NCBI RefSeq assembly: GCF_021729865.1
Contig: NZ_CP063400.1
Location: 2,604,001 to 2,668,000, forward strand
Direction: 5' to 3'
Source of the DNA: Hydrogenophaga sp. SL48
GTDB lineage: Bacteria; Pseudomonadota; Gammaproteobacteria; Burkholderiales; Burkholderiaceae_C
Length of the DNA: 64,000 nucleotides
The notes beneath the pieces were generated by a model. That model did not search any database and was not told the DNA's origin. It saw only the letters and a list, made by a program, of their open reading frames with translations. Below are positions 54,287 through 61,817 of the stretch, piece after piece (within the stretch, counting starts at the first letter, position 1; every line of letters begins with the position of its first letter). The position numbers and the translations under genes are program-made.

Positions 54287-54586
54287 TCAGCCGCCGCTGA
54301 GGGCTTGCACCACCAGCACCCGGTCGCCCGCCTGCAGCGGCTGGCTCAGCGACACACGGTCCTGCACCAGCTGCCGGTTGACGAACACGGCCACGTGCTT
54401 GCGCACCGCGCGCTGGTCGTCGAACACATAAGGCGCCAGCGCGGGCGCGGCCCGCAAGGCGGTTTCGAGCGCCTCACGCAGGGCGCCGGGCGCGACCTGC
54501 TGGGGTGCGCAGTCCACATGGCGGCGCAGGCTGGGGGCGAATTCGACGGTGACCATGGCGGTGCGATCGGCGCCAGTGTCGGACAT
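54287..54586 (-). CDS. ThiS/MoaD-family small beta-grasp protein
   Basis: A 99-residue protein of the ThiS/MoaD fold ending in a Gly-Gly (VQALSGG), the terminal motif at which family members carry a thiocarboxylate. Typical blocks are VTVEFAPSLRRHV at the start and LVQDRVSLSQPLQAGDRVLVVQ near the end. It is not near moa or thi genes. The start at 54586 is used; an internal ATG at 54556 would give a shorter protein. It overlaps no gene but is 28 bases from the BNR gene and 22 bases from the cupin gene on the same strand. Confidence 0.85.
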   Translation of the reverse strand: MSDTGADRTAMVTVEFAPSLRRHVDCAPQQVAPGALREALETALRAAPALAPYVFDDQRAVRKHVAVFVNRQLVQDRVSLSQPLQAGDRVLVVQALSGG

Positions 54587-54608
54587 GACCGCCCCGTCGA
54601 ACAGCGCT

Positions 54609-54992
54609 TCACCCTCTCACGAAGAGGGTCACCAGCGGCTGATCGCCGACCTGCCGGCTCCAGTGACCATGCACCGCCGGGTCGAATGTTGCGCCCTCGG
54701 GCAGCGTGTCGGCCGAATAGAAATGATCGCCCGGGCCAAAGGTGCGGGAGCTGCCGTCCTGCAGGCCGATCTCCATCCGCCCCTGCAACACAAACAGCCA
54801 TTGCGGCGCCCCGGTGCAGTGGAACTGGCTGCGAAACCCGACCGGGCTCTCGCGCAGCTGAAAACCGCCCGAAGGCATCAGCGGCGAAAGGCACGCCGCT
54901 GGCGTGCCTTCACTGAGTTCCACGGTCTCTTCGCGAAATCCGGCCCGCCCGTCGGTGCCGGTGTACAGCACCACCTTGTTGAAGCTCGTCAT
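54609..54992 (-). CDS. Single-domain cupin protein
   Basis: A 127-residue cupin beta barrel. The motif SQFHCTGAPQWLFVLQGRMEIGLQDG holds an early His and Cys, and the rest of the barrel includes RTFGPGDHFYSAD and GHWSRQVGDQPLVTLF. Metal ligands are incomplete compared with the classical three-His-plus-Glu set. AGGAG lies six bases before ATG 54992. The gene starts the unit of cupin, ThiS-like and BNR proteins. A sulfur or amino-sugar link cannot be drawn from sequence. Confidence 0.83.
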   Translation of the reverse strand: MTSFNKVVLYTGTDGRAGFREETVELSEGTPAACLSPLMPSGGFQLRESPVGFRSQFHCTGAPQWLFVLQGRMEIGLQDGSSRTFGPGDHFYSADTLPEGATFDPAVHGHWSRQVGDQPLVTLFVRG

Positions 54993-55073
54993 GGTCATCT
55001 CCTGTTGCCATCGTGTAGCGCGAGGTTGTACCAGACGGAGGGGGAGAAGCGGGACAGAAGGGCAGTCCTCCAA

Positions 55074-55151
55074 GCACACGCCAAGGATCCGGCTTCGCCG
55101 GTCCAAGGGCGTGGTCCCCCTCAGGGGGAAGCCGCGAAGCGGCGCAGGGGG
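55074..55151 (-). repeat. 3'-sense hairpin element, copy 11 (after DUF4148 gene)
   Basis: On the minus strand, directly after the stop: CGCCGCTTCGCGGC, CCCCCTGAGGGGG, CCGGC-GAA-GCCGG, outer CACGCC/GGCGTG. The outer pair differs from other copies with pairing kept. Confidence 0.8.
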
Positions 55152-55152
55152 G

Positions 55153-55761
55153 TTAGTTGGAGTACTTGCTGGGGTACAGCTCGTTCAGCTTGCGGCCGGA
55201 TTCGCCGTCGGCCACGATGTCACCGGTGCGCTGAGCTTCTTTCAGTTCGGCCAGCACCTCGGCGCGGGTCTTGCCCTGGGCCACAGCGGTCGGGTAGCGG
55301 TTCGGGTAGATCTCCTTGAGCGTCCGGCCCGACTCGTTGTCGGCGATCACGTCGCCATTGAGCTGGGCTTCGCGCAGTTCAGCCCGCACATCTTCGCGGC
55401 TGAGGCCGGCCGTCGCGGTGGCGGCGGGGTAGCGGCCGGGGAACAGCTGCTTCATCGTCTGGCCGGACTCGGCGTCGGCGATCACGTTGCCCGTGCGCTG
55501 GGCTTCCTTCAGCTCGGCCTGCACCTCGGCACGGGTCTTGGCCTGCACCGCCGGGGCGGCTTCGTAACGGCCAGGGTACATCTGGCGCAGCGTCATGCCG
55601 GATTCGTTGTCGGCAATGACATCGCCGTTGCGCTGGGCCTGCACCAGCTCGGCGCGAACCTGCTCGCGGGTCAGGGGTGCGTCGGCGTCGGCGGCGAAGG
55701 CCTGACCGGCCGACAGGGCGGCCACGGCGAGGGCGATGGTGGAGAGGTAAGAGGCTTTCAT
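55153..55761 (-). CDS. Exported DUF4148 protein with four tandem repeats
   Basis: A 202-residue protein with a signal peptide (about 25 residues, cut at QAFA-AD) followed by four DUF4148-type repeats of about 43 residues. Each repeat reads approximately TREEVRAELxEAQRxGDVIAD-ESGxTLKxxYPxRY, starting near residues 31, 76, 121 and 165. Most DUF4148 proteins have one copy in about 100 residues. The repeats are more alike in alternate pairs (1 with 3, 2 with 4), suggesting a two-step duplication. AAGGAAGCACC sets the start at 55761. Function is unknown; divergent from the LysR gene. Confidence 0.88.
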   Translation of the reverse strand: MKASYLSTIALAVAALSAGQAFAADADAPLTREQVRAELVQAQRNGDVIADNESGMTLRQMYPGRYEAAPAVQAKTRAEVQAELKEAQRTGNVIADAESGQTMKQLFPGRYPAATATAGLSREDVRAELREAQLNGDVIADNESGRTLKEIYPNRYPTAVAQGKTRAEVLAELKEAQRTGDIVADGESGRKLNELYPSKYSN

Positions 55762-55986
55762 GGTGCTTCCTTTCAAGAAGTGGTGAGTGGCGAAGTGATC
55801 GTGCCGGCCCGTGGACCGGGTGTCTTTTCGTGGCGGTATCGCTTCTTTGCGTTGTGTTTCAGAAGCGTTTTCGCTGCGATGGGTGAACTTTAAAATTTCA
55901 TGCCAAGAAGAAAAACCACCAGATCAGCGATGCTCCGTTGTTAAATCAGCAACAATCAATCCGTTGATGCCCTCCAGAATCGCCCC
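55762..55986. promoter_or_regulatory. Divergent DUF4148/LysR regulatory region
   Basis: The palindrome TTGTT-AAATCAGC-AACAA (55938-55955), 32 bases before the LysR start, has the dyad form expected for a LysR-type autoregulatory site. An AT-rich block (CTTTAAAATTTCA, about 55887-55899) would suit the promoter of the minus-strand DUF4148 gene. These are motif-level observations; no promoter was mapped. Confidence 0.45.
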
Positions 55987-56919
55987 ATGGACCGTCTGAC
56001 CTCAATGCGTGTGTTCCTCAAAGTCGTGGACGAAGGCGGCTTTGCCGCCGCCGCCCGCGCGCTGGACATGTCGCCCGCCGTGGTGACCCGGCTGGTGGCC
56101 GACCTGGAGGAGCACCTCGGTGCGCGCCTGCTGCACCGGACGACCCGGCGCCAGTCGCTCACCGACGCGGGTGAGGCCTACCTGGAGCGGGTGCGCCACA
56201 TCCTGCTCGACCTGGACGATGCCGACTCGCTCGTGAGCTCGCACACCCACCAGCTCTCGGGTGTGCTCCGCGTGCTGGCACCGCCCGTGCTGGCCTCGCA
56301 CGTGCTCGCGCCCCTGGTCGTGAGCTTTCACCAGCGCTACCCGCAAATCCAGCTCGACATCGATGTGGCCAGCCACCGGGAACCGCCGGTCGAGGACTAC
56401 GACATCACCCTGCTGGGGGCCAGCGACGGTTTTGACGGCGAGGTGATCGCCCGCAAGATCAACGCGACCGAGGCCATCCTGGTGGCGTCGCCGGCCTACC
56501 TGGCGCGCCGGGGCACGCCGCAAACCCCGCTGGACCTGCAACAGCACGATTGCCTGCGCATCAAGCCCGAAGGCCCGCGCAACCGCCACTGGCGCCTGTT
56601 TCGCAGCGACGACGACACCCAACAGGTCGAACTCGACGTGCAACCCGTGCTGTGGTCCAACCACACCGACACCCTGATCCGCGCCGCGCTGGACGGCACG
56701 GGCATCACCTCCACCGCCGTGGAGCTGGCCGCGCCTCACCTGGCCAGCGGCGCGCTGGCGAGGGTGCTGGCGCCCTGGATCACGGGGCGCTTCACGCTCT
56801 ACGCCGCCCTGCCCAGCCGCAAGTTCCTGCCACAACGCACCCTGGTGTTTCTGGACCACCTCACCGAGCACACGCGCGCGGGCGTGGCCTTGGCGCTGGC
56901 GGGGTGCGACGCCTGCTGA
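55987..56919 (+). CDS. LysR-family transcriptional regulator
   Basis: A 310-residue LysR regulator. The N-terminal winged helix (MDRLTSMRVFLKVVDEGGFAAAARALDMSPAVVTRLVADLEEHLGARLLHRTTRRQSLTD type, positions 1-60) is intact, and the C-terminal domain carries VLWSNHTDTLIRAALDGTGITS. The effector is not predictable. It is divergent from the DUF4148 gene with 225 bases between, so that gene is a plausible target. No other operon is next to it downstream. Confidence 0.92.
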   Translation: MDRLTSMRVFLKVVDEGGFAAAARALDMSPAVVTRLVADLEEHLGARLLHRTTRRQSLTDAGEAYLERVRHILLDLDDADSLVSSHTHQLSGVLRVLAPPVLASHVLAPLVVSFHQRYPQIQLDIDVASHREPPVEDYDITLLGASDGFDGEVIARKINATEAILVASPAYLARRGTPQTPLDLQQHDCLRIKPEGPRNRHWRLFRSDDDTQQVELDVQPVLWSNHTDTLIRAALDGTGITSTAVELAAPHLASGALARVLAPWITGRFTLYAALPSRKFLPQRTLVFLDHLTEHTRAGVALALAGCDAC

Positions 56920-57497
56920 CTTCCCTTTGTTTGGACTTCCGAAGACAGGTGTTCATAGACCTCGCGCAGGCCGATGGCGGCCCCCCCGTTCTCCGGCCCA
57001 CGCTCGCCGTCGAACGGATGGGCCCTCCAGCGTGATCGCACCAACACCGTGTGGGCGTGCAGCCTCCGTGGCAACGGCGAATGGGGCCTGCGCCCGGGGG
57101 AACCACCATCAGCCTGAACGAAGCAAGGACATGCCTGCGGGCTCGCTCAAACATCACCTCAGGGCAGGTGGTTTGGGTGGGCGGGCGCAGTCCCCATTCG
57201 CGGTTGCCCACGCGGCGGAGCGCTGCAAAAGAGGTTGACGAAGCCACCTCAGCGCACACGGGAAGACGCCCGAGAGGTGAGACGGACAACGGGCACCCGG
57301 ACCACCTGCCCCTGCCCGCCCGACCCGAGCGCCGAAGGTGGCGCGCCACGTGCTGTCACCCTCCTTTTTCAAGAACCCAACCGCGTGAGCTGAAACGCCC
57401 CAGCACAACCTGTTGCAAATATTCCAGCGGCGCTTAACCCCATCACCCCGCCCCGTTCGTTTCAGTCAGCTCCTCAACCTCGTTTCCAGGAGCTTTC
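56920..57497. other. Gene-free 578 bases with a long imperfect inverted repeat
   Basis: No convincing gene is seen. The main structure is an inverted repeat of 27 bases with three mismatches: 57070-57096 (GGCAACGGCGAATGGGGCCT plus GCGCCCG) and 57182-57208. The similarity extends weakly outward through GCAG-CTCCG and inward through AACCACC. A second short open frame is not supported. The region after 57210 has an unusual Arg/Pro-rich translation and no signal; the last 30 bases include the ribosome binding site of the next gene. Confidence 0.6.
57070..57208. repeat. Long imperfect inverted repeat (27-base arms, 85-base centre)
   Basis: Left arm 57070-57096 and right arm 57182-57208 are inverted copies with 24 of 27 bases identical. 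The 85-base centre has AACCACC near both arms in inverted form, so the pairing may be longer. It looks like a dead miniature transposable element or a structured RNA. No terminal duplication was found by eye. Confidence 0.6.
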
Positions 57498-58391
57498 ATG
57501 AACACCACCCGCCGCACCCTGCGCCGCCTCGCCCTCCCCGCGCTGGCCGCCCTCGCCGTCCTGAACACACTGCCGGCCCACGCCGTCGGGCGCCTCGCCG
57601 ACATCCAGATCATCGACCGCGACAGCGGCGAGACCCTGCCGGTCTACCAGCACCGGGGCGAGTTCTGGGTGGCCGGTCGGCCCGGCGCGCGCTACGCCGT
57701 GTCGGTGCGCAACGCACTGAGCGGCCGCGTGATGAGCGTGGTCTCGGTCGATGGCGTCAACGTGGTGTCTGGTGAGACCGCCGCGCTGGAGCAGACCGGC
57801 TACGTGCTCAGCCCCTGGCAGCGGTACGACATCACCGGCTGGCGCAAGAGCGACGCCGAGGTCGCCGCCTTCCACTTCACGAACCTCTCGGGCTCCTACG
57901 CGGCGCGCACCGGGCGACCTGCCCACGTGGGCGTGATCGGCGTGGCCGTGTTTCGCGAGAAGCTCACCCCGCCGCCCGCCAGCGTGCCCCTGCCTGAGGC
58001 CCCCTCCACCTGGCGCGAACGCCGCGAGCTCAACGAATCGGAGCGCTCAACGCTCGAACGCAGCGCGCCCGCGTCGGCCGCCGAATCGCCCGCATCGGGC
58101 ATGGGCAACGCCAAGAGCCAGTCCCACAACGAAGCGGCCGATGCCGTGCGCCGCCCCGCCAACCCGGCCCCGCGCCTGGGCACAGGCCACGGCGAGCGCG
58201 AGGGTTCCTGGGTCGGTCACACCCGCTTCGAGCGCCGCAGCGCCCGCCCGGACGAGGTGATCCGCATCCGCTACGACAGCCGCATCAACCTGATCGCGAT
58301 GGGCGTGCTGCCGCCGGACGTGGAACCCGTGGCCCAGCCCCACCCGTTCCCGGGGTCACGCCGCTTGCAGTACGCACCGGATCCGGATTGA
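57498..58391 (+). CDS. Exported protein of unknown function, paralogue A
   Basis: A 297-residue secreted protein with a signal of about 28 residues (ending LPAHAVG). The conserved region spans about residues 29-152 with VGRLADIQIIDRDSGETLPVYQHRGEFWVAGRPGARYAVSVRN, SVVSVDGVNVVSGETA, GYVLSPWQRYDITGWRKS, and SYAARTGRPAHVGVIGVAVFRE. The second half is charged and Ser/Ala-rich, ending near LGTGHGEREGSWVGHTRFERR and VIRIRYDSRINLIAMG. It is the paralogue of 62167-62973. I do not recognise the family. An ECF sigma gene follows 159 bases downstream. Confidence 0.85.
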   Translation: MNTTRRTLRRLALPALAALAVLNTLPAHAVGRLADIQIIDRDSGETLPVYQHRGEFWVAGRPGARYAVSVRNALSGRVMSVVSVDGVNVVSGETAALEQTGYVLSPWQRYDITGWRKSDAEVAAFHFTNLSGSYAARTGRPAHVGVIGVAVFREKLTPPPASVPLPEAPSTWRERRELNESERSTLERSAPASAAESPASGMGNAKSQSHNEAADAVRRPANPAPRLGTGHGEREGSWVGHTRFERRSARPDEVIRIRYDSRINLIAMGVLPPDVEPVAQPHPFPGSRRLQYAPDPD

Positions 58392-58415
58392 ACGCTCCCC
58401 CCGCGCGATACGAGT

Positions 58416-58496
58416 TGCCCCCCGCGCCGCCTGCGGCGTCACCCCCCAAGGGGGGGCGACACTGGCCGTCCGGCGAAGCCGGCCCGGCGGTGTCCT
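58416..58496 (+). repeat. 3'-sense hairpin element, copy 12 (after paralogue A)
   Basis: 25 bases after the stop: CGCCGCCTGCGGCG, CCCCCCAAGGGGGG, CCGGC-GAA-GCCGG. It lies upstream of the sigma-factor gene. Confidence 0.78.
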
Positions 58497-58550
58497 TGGA
58501 CGGGGCCACCGCGTGCGTGTGGATTGTTTGCCCCCACCATAATCGGTCGC

Positions 58551-59126
58551 ATGGAAGCGGACAGCGCCACCAGCGACGAACACCTCATGCACGCCTACGC
58601 AGCGGGCGACACCCGCGCCTTTGAAACCCTGTACGACCGCCATGCCTTGCCGGTGTGGCGCTTCGTGCAGCGCAGCGTGCAGAACAACGCCGTGGCCGAC
58701 GACCTGGCGCAGGACGTGTGGTTCAGCGTGGCGCGGCAGGCGCCGCTGTACGAGGCCCGCGCCCGCTTCCGCACCTGGCTGTTCACGCTCGCCCACCACC
58801 GCATCGTGGACCACTGGCGCACCCACAAACACCACGCCAGCCTCGACGCCGAGAGCGACGACGGCACCGCGCTGGCCGACACGCTGGCGGCCGCATCGGG
58901 CTTTGGCCCGGAGCGCCGGTTGAGCTCGCGCGAACAGGCCCAGGCCCTGCTGGACGCGCTCGCCTCCCTGCCCGCGGTGCAACGCGAGGCCTTTCTGCTG
59001 CAGGCCGAAGCGGGCATGAGCGTGGCCGAGATCGCCCAGGCCACCGGTGTGAGCGGCGAAACCGCCAAGAGCCGGCTGCGCTACGCCCGCGCGCGTTTGC
59101 GCGAGACCCTGGAGGCGCTGGCATGA
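58551..59126 (+). CDS. ECF-type RNA polymerase sigma factor
   Basis: A 191-residue extracytoplasmic-function sigma factor. Region 2 (ADDLAQDVWFSVARQAPLYEARARFRTWLFTLAHHRIVDHWR, about residues 55-100) and region 4 (LASLPAVQREAFLLQAEAGMSVAEIAQATGVSGETAKSRLRYARARLRETL, about 135-190) are intact. The ATG at 58551 follows an unusual leader without a strong ribosome binding site. Its last bases overlap the next gene by ATGA, so co-translation with the anchored ankyrin protein is likely. That partner is a candidate anti-sigma factor. Confidence 0.92.
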   Translation: MEADSATSDEHLMHAYAAGDTRAFETLYDRHALPVWRFVQRSVQNNAVADDLAQDVWFSVARQAPLYEARARFRTWLFTLAHHRIVDHWRTHKHHASLDAESDDGTALADTLAAASGFGPERRLSSREQAQALLDALASLPAVQREAFLLQAEAGMSVAEIAQATGVSGETAKSRLRYARARLRETLEALA

Positions 59127-60172
59127 ACCACGACCAGAAGCCCACAGACGACGACCTGCTGTTGCAACGCTACCGCGAGGCCAACGCGCTCGACGACGCG
59201 CGACCGGGCGCAGCACTGCGGGACCAGGTGCTGGCCCATGCGCGCAGCGTCGCGCAGGCGCGGGTCCCTGCGCCGCCGCTGGCGAAACCCAGCGCCGCCA
59301 ACGACAGCGTGTGGACCTGGAAGGCCTTCGGTGGCCTGGCCGTGCTGGGCCTGGTGGGCCTGCTGGTCCTGCAGTTCGACCGGGGCACGCCCGAGGAGCG
59401 CGAGGCCGCGCTGGGCACGCCGGCCCCCCGCGCCGCCACCCCGCCTTCGCCCGCTGCATCGGCGCCAGCGCCCCTCACCGAGGCCGCGCCGGTCACCCGC
59501 GACGCTGCGGCGCCCAGCGCGCCGGTTCAGGCACCCCGGCCCGCCGCGGCACCACCCGCCGCCCCGCGCACTGCGCCAGCCAGGGCGCATCCCCCGACGA
59601 CGGCGAGCCGCGAGAGCGAGACACAGACATCCGAACCAACGGCGGCGACACAGGCCCCTTCGCCCATGGAGGCGCCGGCGTCCCCCGCCGCGCCGGATAA
59701 GCCGGCGAGCGTGGCTGCGACAGCCACACCGCCGGCACCAGCCGCCACGGCCAAAGCGGCACCCACCCCCGCGCCGATGTCCGCATCACCCGTTCCGCCC
59801 GCGGCCTCCGCCGCAGCGGCCGATGCGGCACGCGCCGGAGCGGGCGCGGTGGCGAGGGAATCGGCGCGGGCCCGCAACGAGGTCGCCACCGAAGCGCGGC
59901 GCGCTCCAGCACCGCCGCCCCTGCATCAGGCGGTGGGCGACGGTGACGGGGACAGCGTGCGCCGCCTGCTGGCCCAGGGGGTGGACGTGAACGGCCGCGA
60001 TGCCTCAGGGCGCAGCGCGTTGATGCTGGCGGCGCAACGCGGCGACGCGGCCCTCGTGAAGCTGCTGCTGGACGCGGGCGCCGACGCCCAGTTGCGCGAC
60101 CCACAGGGCCGCAGCGCCGCCGACGCCGCCGAGCAGGCCGGTCACCCGGCGCTGCTGCCGCTGCTGCGCTGA
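59123..60172 (+). CDS. Membrane-anchored ankyrin protein, candidate anti-sigma factor
   Basis: A 349-residue protein. A cytoplasmic part of about 66 residues (DDLLLQRYREANALDDARPGAALRDQVLAHARS) has the length and charge expected of an anti-sigma domain, without a zinc motif. One membrane helix follows (about 68-85, AFGGLAVLGLVGLLVLQF), then about 180 residues of Pro/Ala-rich linker, then two or three ankyrin repeats (LHQAVGDGDGDSVRRLLAQGVDVNGRDASGRSALMLAAQRGD and next) to the C-terminus, which should be periplasmic. Overlap with the sigma gene supports a functional pair. The role is inferred. Confidence 0.82.
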   Translation: MNHDQKPTDDDLLLQRYREANALDDARPGAALRDQVLAHARSVAQARVPAPPLAKPSAANDSVWTWKAFGGLAVLGLVGLLVLQFDRGTPEEREAALGTPAPRAATPPSPAASAPAPLTEAAPVTRDAAAPSAPVQAPRPAAAPPAAPRTAPARAHPPTTASRESETQTSEPTAATQAPSPMEAPASPAAPDKPASVAATATPPAPAATAKAAPTPAPMSASPVPPAASAAAADAARAGAGAVARESARARNEVATEARRAPAPPPLHQAVGDGDGDSVRRLLAQGVDVNGRDASGRSALMLAAQRGDAALVKLLLDAGADAQLRDPQGRSAADAAEQAGHPALLPLLR

Positions 60173-60250
60173 CCCACACCGATGGACCCGACCTCTGCGC
60201 GTTTTTCATGGCGCCGGAGCGCCACCCAGACGCATGAAACGGCGCCACCC

Positions 60251-60323
60251 AGGGCACCGCCGGGCCGGCTCTGCCGGACGGCCAGTGCCGCCCCTTGGGG
60301 GTAGCGCGAAGCGCTGCGGGGGT
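60251..60323 (-). repeat. 3'-sense hairpin element, copy 13 (after the 2-hydroxyacid dehydrogenase)
   Basis: On the minus strand, four bases after the stop: GCAGCGCTTCGCGCT, CCCCCAAGGGG, CCGGC-AGA-GCCGG, outer GGCA/TGCC. Oriented with the dehydrogenase gene, not with the converging ankyrin gene. Confidence 0.8.
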
Positions 60324-60326
60324 ATT

Positions 60327-61295
60327 TCAATTCAGCGGCGTGAGCGCTTCACCGCGCGTGAGGAAGGCGATCAGGTTGTCGGCCGCGAGATCGGCCATGG
60401 CGCGGCGCGTCTTGAGCGTGGCGCTGGCGATGTGGGGCGTGAGCACCACGTTGGGCACGGTCAGCAGGTCCGGGTGGACCTTGGGCTCGCCCTCGAACAC
60501 ATCGAGTCCCGCCGCCGCGATGCGCTTCTCGCGCAGCGCCACGGCCAGCGCCGCGTCGTCCACGATGCCGCCGCGCGCGATGTTGACCAGCGTGGCCGTG
60601 GGCTTCATCTGCGCAATCTCGGCCGCACCGATGGCGTGGTGCGATTCGGCGCTGTAGGGCACGACCAGGATCAGGTGATCCGCCTGTGCCAGCAGCTGAT
60701 CTTTGCTGACATACGAGGCCTGGCACTCGGCCTCGGTCGCCGCGTCGAGCCGCGACCGGTTGTGGTAGATCACCTTCATGCCGAAACCGTGCGCCCCGCG
60801 CCGCGCGATGGCCTGGCCGATGCGGCCCATGCCCAGGATGCCCAGTGTGCTGCCGTGCACCTCCGCGCCGGCAAACATGTCCAGCGCCCAGCGGTTCCAC
60901 AGGCCTGCGCGGAGGAAGTGTTCGCTCTCGGTCACGCGCCGCGCGGTGGCCATCATCAGCGCGAAGCCGAAGTCGGCCGTGGTCTCGGTCAGCACGTCGG
61001 GCGTGTTGGTGGCCAGCACACCGGCCGCCGTCATCGCCGGCACATCGAAGTTGTTGTAGCCCACCGCGATGTTGGCCGCGATGCGCAGCCCAGGGCACGC
61101 CGCCAGCAGCGCCGCGTCGATGCGTTCGCTGCCCGTGGTCATCACCCCCGCCTTGCCCTGCAGGCGCTGCGCCAGCTCGGCGGGGCTGAGCACCGTGTCG
61201 GTGTGATTGTGGTCCACCTCAAAGTGCTGCCGCAAGCGCTCCACCACCTCGGGAAACACGGTGCGCGCGATGAGGATGGCTGGGCGAGAGGTCAT
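60327..61295 (-). CDS. 2-hydroxyacid dehydrogenase (glyoxylate/hydroxypyruvate reductase type)
   Basis: A 322-residue NAD(P)-dependent D-2-hydroxyacid dehydrogenase, by pattern of the GhrB/TkrA branch that reduces glyoxylate, hydroxypyruvate or 2-ketogluconate. The nucleotide motif GILGMGRIGQAIARR is near residue 152, the catalytic Arg in VNIARGGIVDD near residue 238, Glu in DVFEGEPKVHP near residue 267, and His in TPHIASATLKTR near residue 286. It is not linked to a pathway cluster. It is separated from fkpA-like by about 170 bases. Confidence 0.92.
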   Translation of the reverse strand: MTSRPAILIARTVFPEVVERLRQHFEVDHNHTDTVLSPAELAQRLQGKAGVMTTGSERIDAALLAACPGLRIAANIAVGYNNFDVPAMTAAGVLATNTPDVLTETTADFGFALMMATARRVTESEHFLRAGLWNRWALDMFAGAEVHGSTLGILGMGRIGQAIARRGAHGFGMKVIYHNRSRLDAATEAECQASYVSKDQLLAQADHLILVVPYSAESHHAIGAAEIAQMKPTATLVNIARGGIVDDAALAVALREKRIAAAGLDVFEGEPKVHPDLLTVPNVVLTPHIASATLKTRRAMADLAADNLIAFLTRGEALTPLN

Positions 61296-61388
61296 GGAGG
61301 TATGCCTTGGAAGGATGCAAATGTCGGGACACCGGGCGAGCGCCGGGGTAGGAAAACCGCAGCCTCCGCAGCGCGTGCCTTCAACCCG

Positions 61389-61465
61389 GGATGCGGCGGG
61401 ACTGGCTCCGCCAGGCCGCTCGCATCGCCCCCTTGGGGGGTGACGCCGCAGGCGGCGCGGGGGGA
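61389..61465 (-). repeat. 3'-sense hairpin element, copy 14 (after FKBP gene)
   Basis: On the minus strand, four bases after the stop: CGCCGCCTGCGGCG, CCCCCCAAGGGGG, CTGGCGGAGCCAG, outer GATGCG/CGCATC. Confidence 0.8.
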
Positions 61466-61469
61466 ATCG

Positions 61470-61817
61470 TCAGACCGCCAGCAGGTCCACTTCGAACAGC
61501 AGCGTGGCGTTAGGCGGAATCACGCCGCCCGCGCCGCGCGCGCCGTAGCCCAACGCCGCGGGAATCACCAGGCGGCGCGTGCCGCCGATGGCCATGCCCT
61601 GCACGCCTTCGTCCCAGCCCTTGATCACGTGGCCCGCGCCCAGGGGGAATTCGAAGGGCTGGCCACGGTCCTTGCTGGAGTCGAACTTGGCGCCTTGCAC
61701 GCCGTCGTTGTAGAGCCAGCCGGTGTAGTGCACCTGCACCGGACGGCCGGCCTGGGCGATCTCGCCGGTACCGACCACGGTGTCTTCGTATTGCAGGCCG
61801 CTGGGGGTGGTGATCAT
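61470..61817 (-). CDS. FKBP-type peptidyl-prolyl isomerase
   Basis: A 115-residue single-domain FKBP that catalyses cis-trans isomerisation of proline bonds and may act as a chaperone. The active-site pattern is visible: VQVHYTGWLYNDG near residue 28, FDSSKDRGQPFEFPLGAGHVIKGWDEGVQGM near residue 46, and the tail RRLVIPAALGYGARGAGGVIPPNATLLFEVDLLAV. There is no signal, so it is cytoplasmic. AAGGACATTCC precedes the ATG at 61817; the frame stays open far upstream but has no further signal. Confidence 0.95.
   Translation of the reverse strand: MITTPSGLQYEDTVVGTGEIAQAGRPVQVHYTGWLYNDGVQGAKFDSSKDRGQPFEFPLGAGHVIKGWDEGVQGMAIGGTRRLVIPAALGYGARGAGGVIPPNATLLFEVDLLAV

Noticed and set aside
56920..57497. 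Small protein gene in the 578-base gap
   Set aside because: Short open frames are Arg/Pro/Gly-rich, start without ribosome binding sites, and overlap the inverted repeat; no domain is seen.
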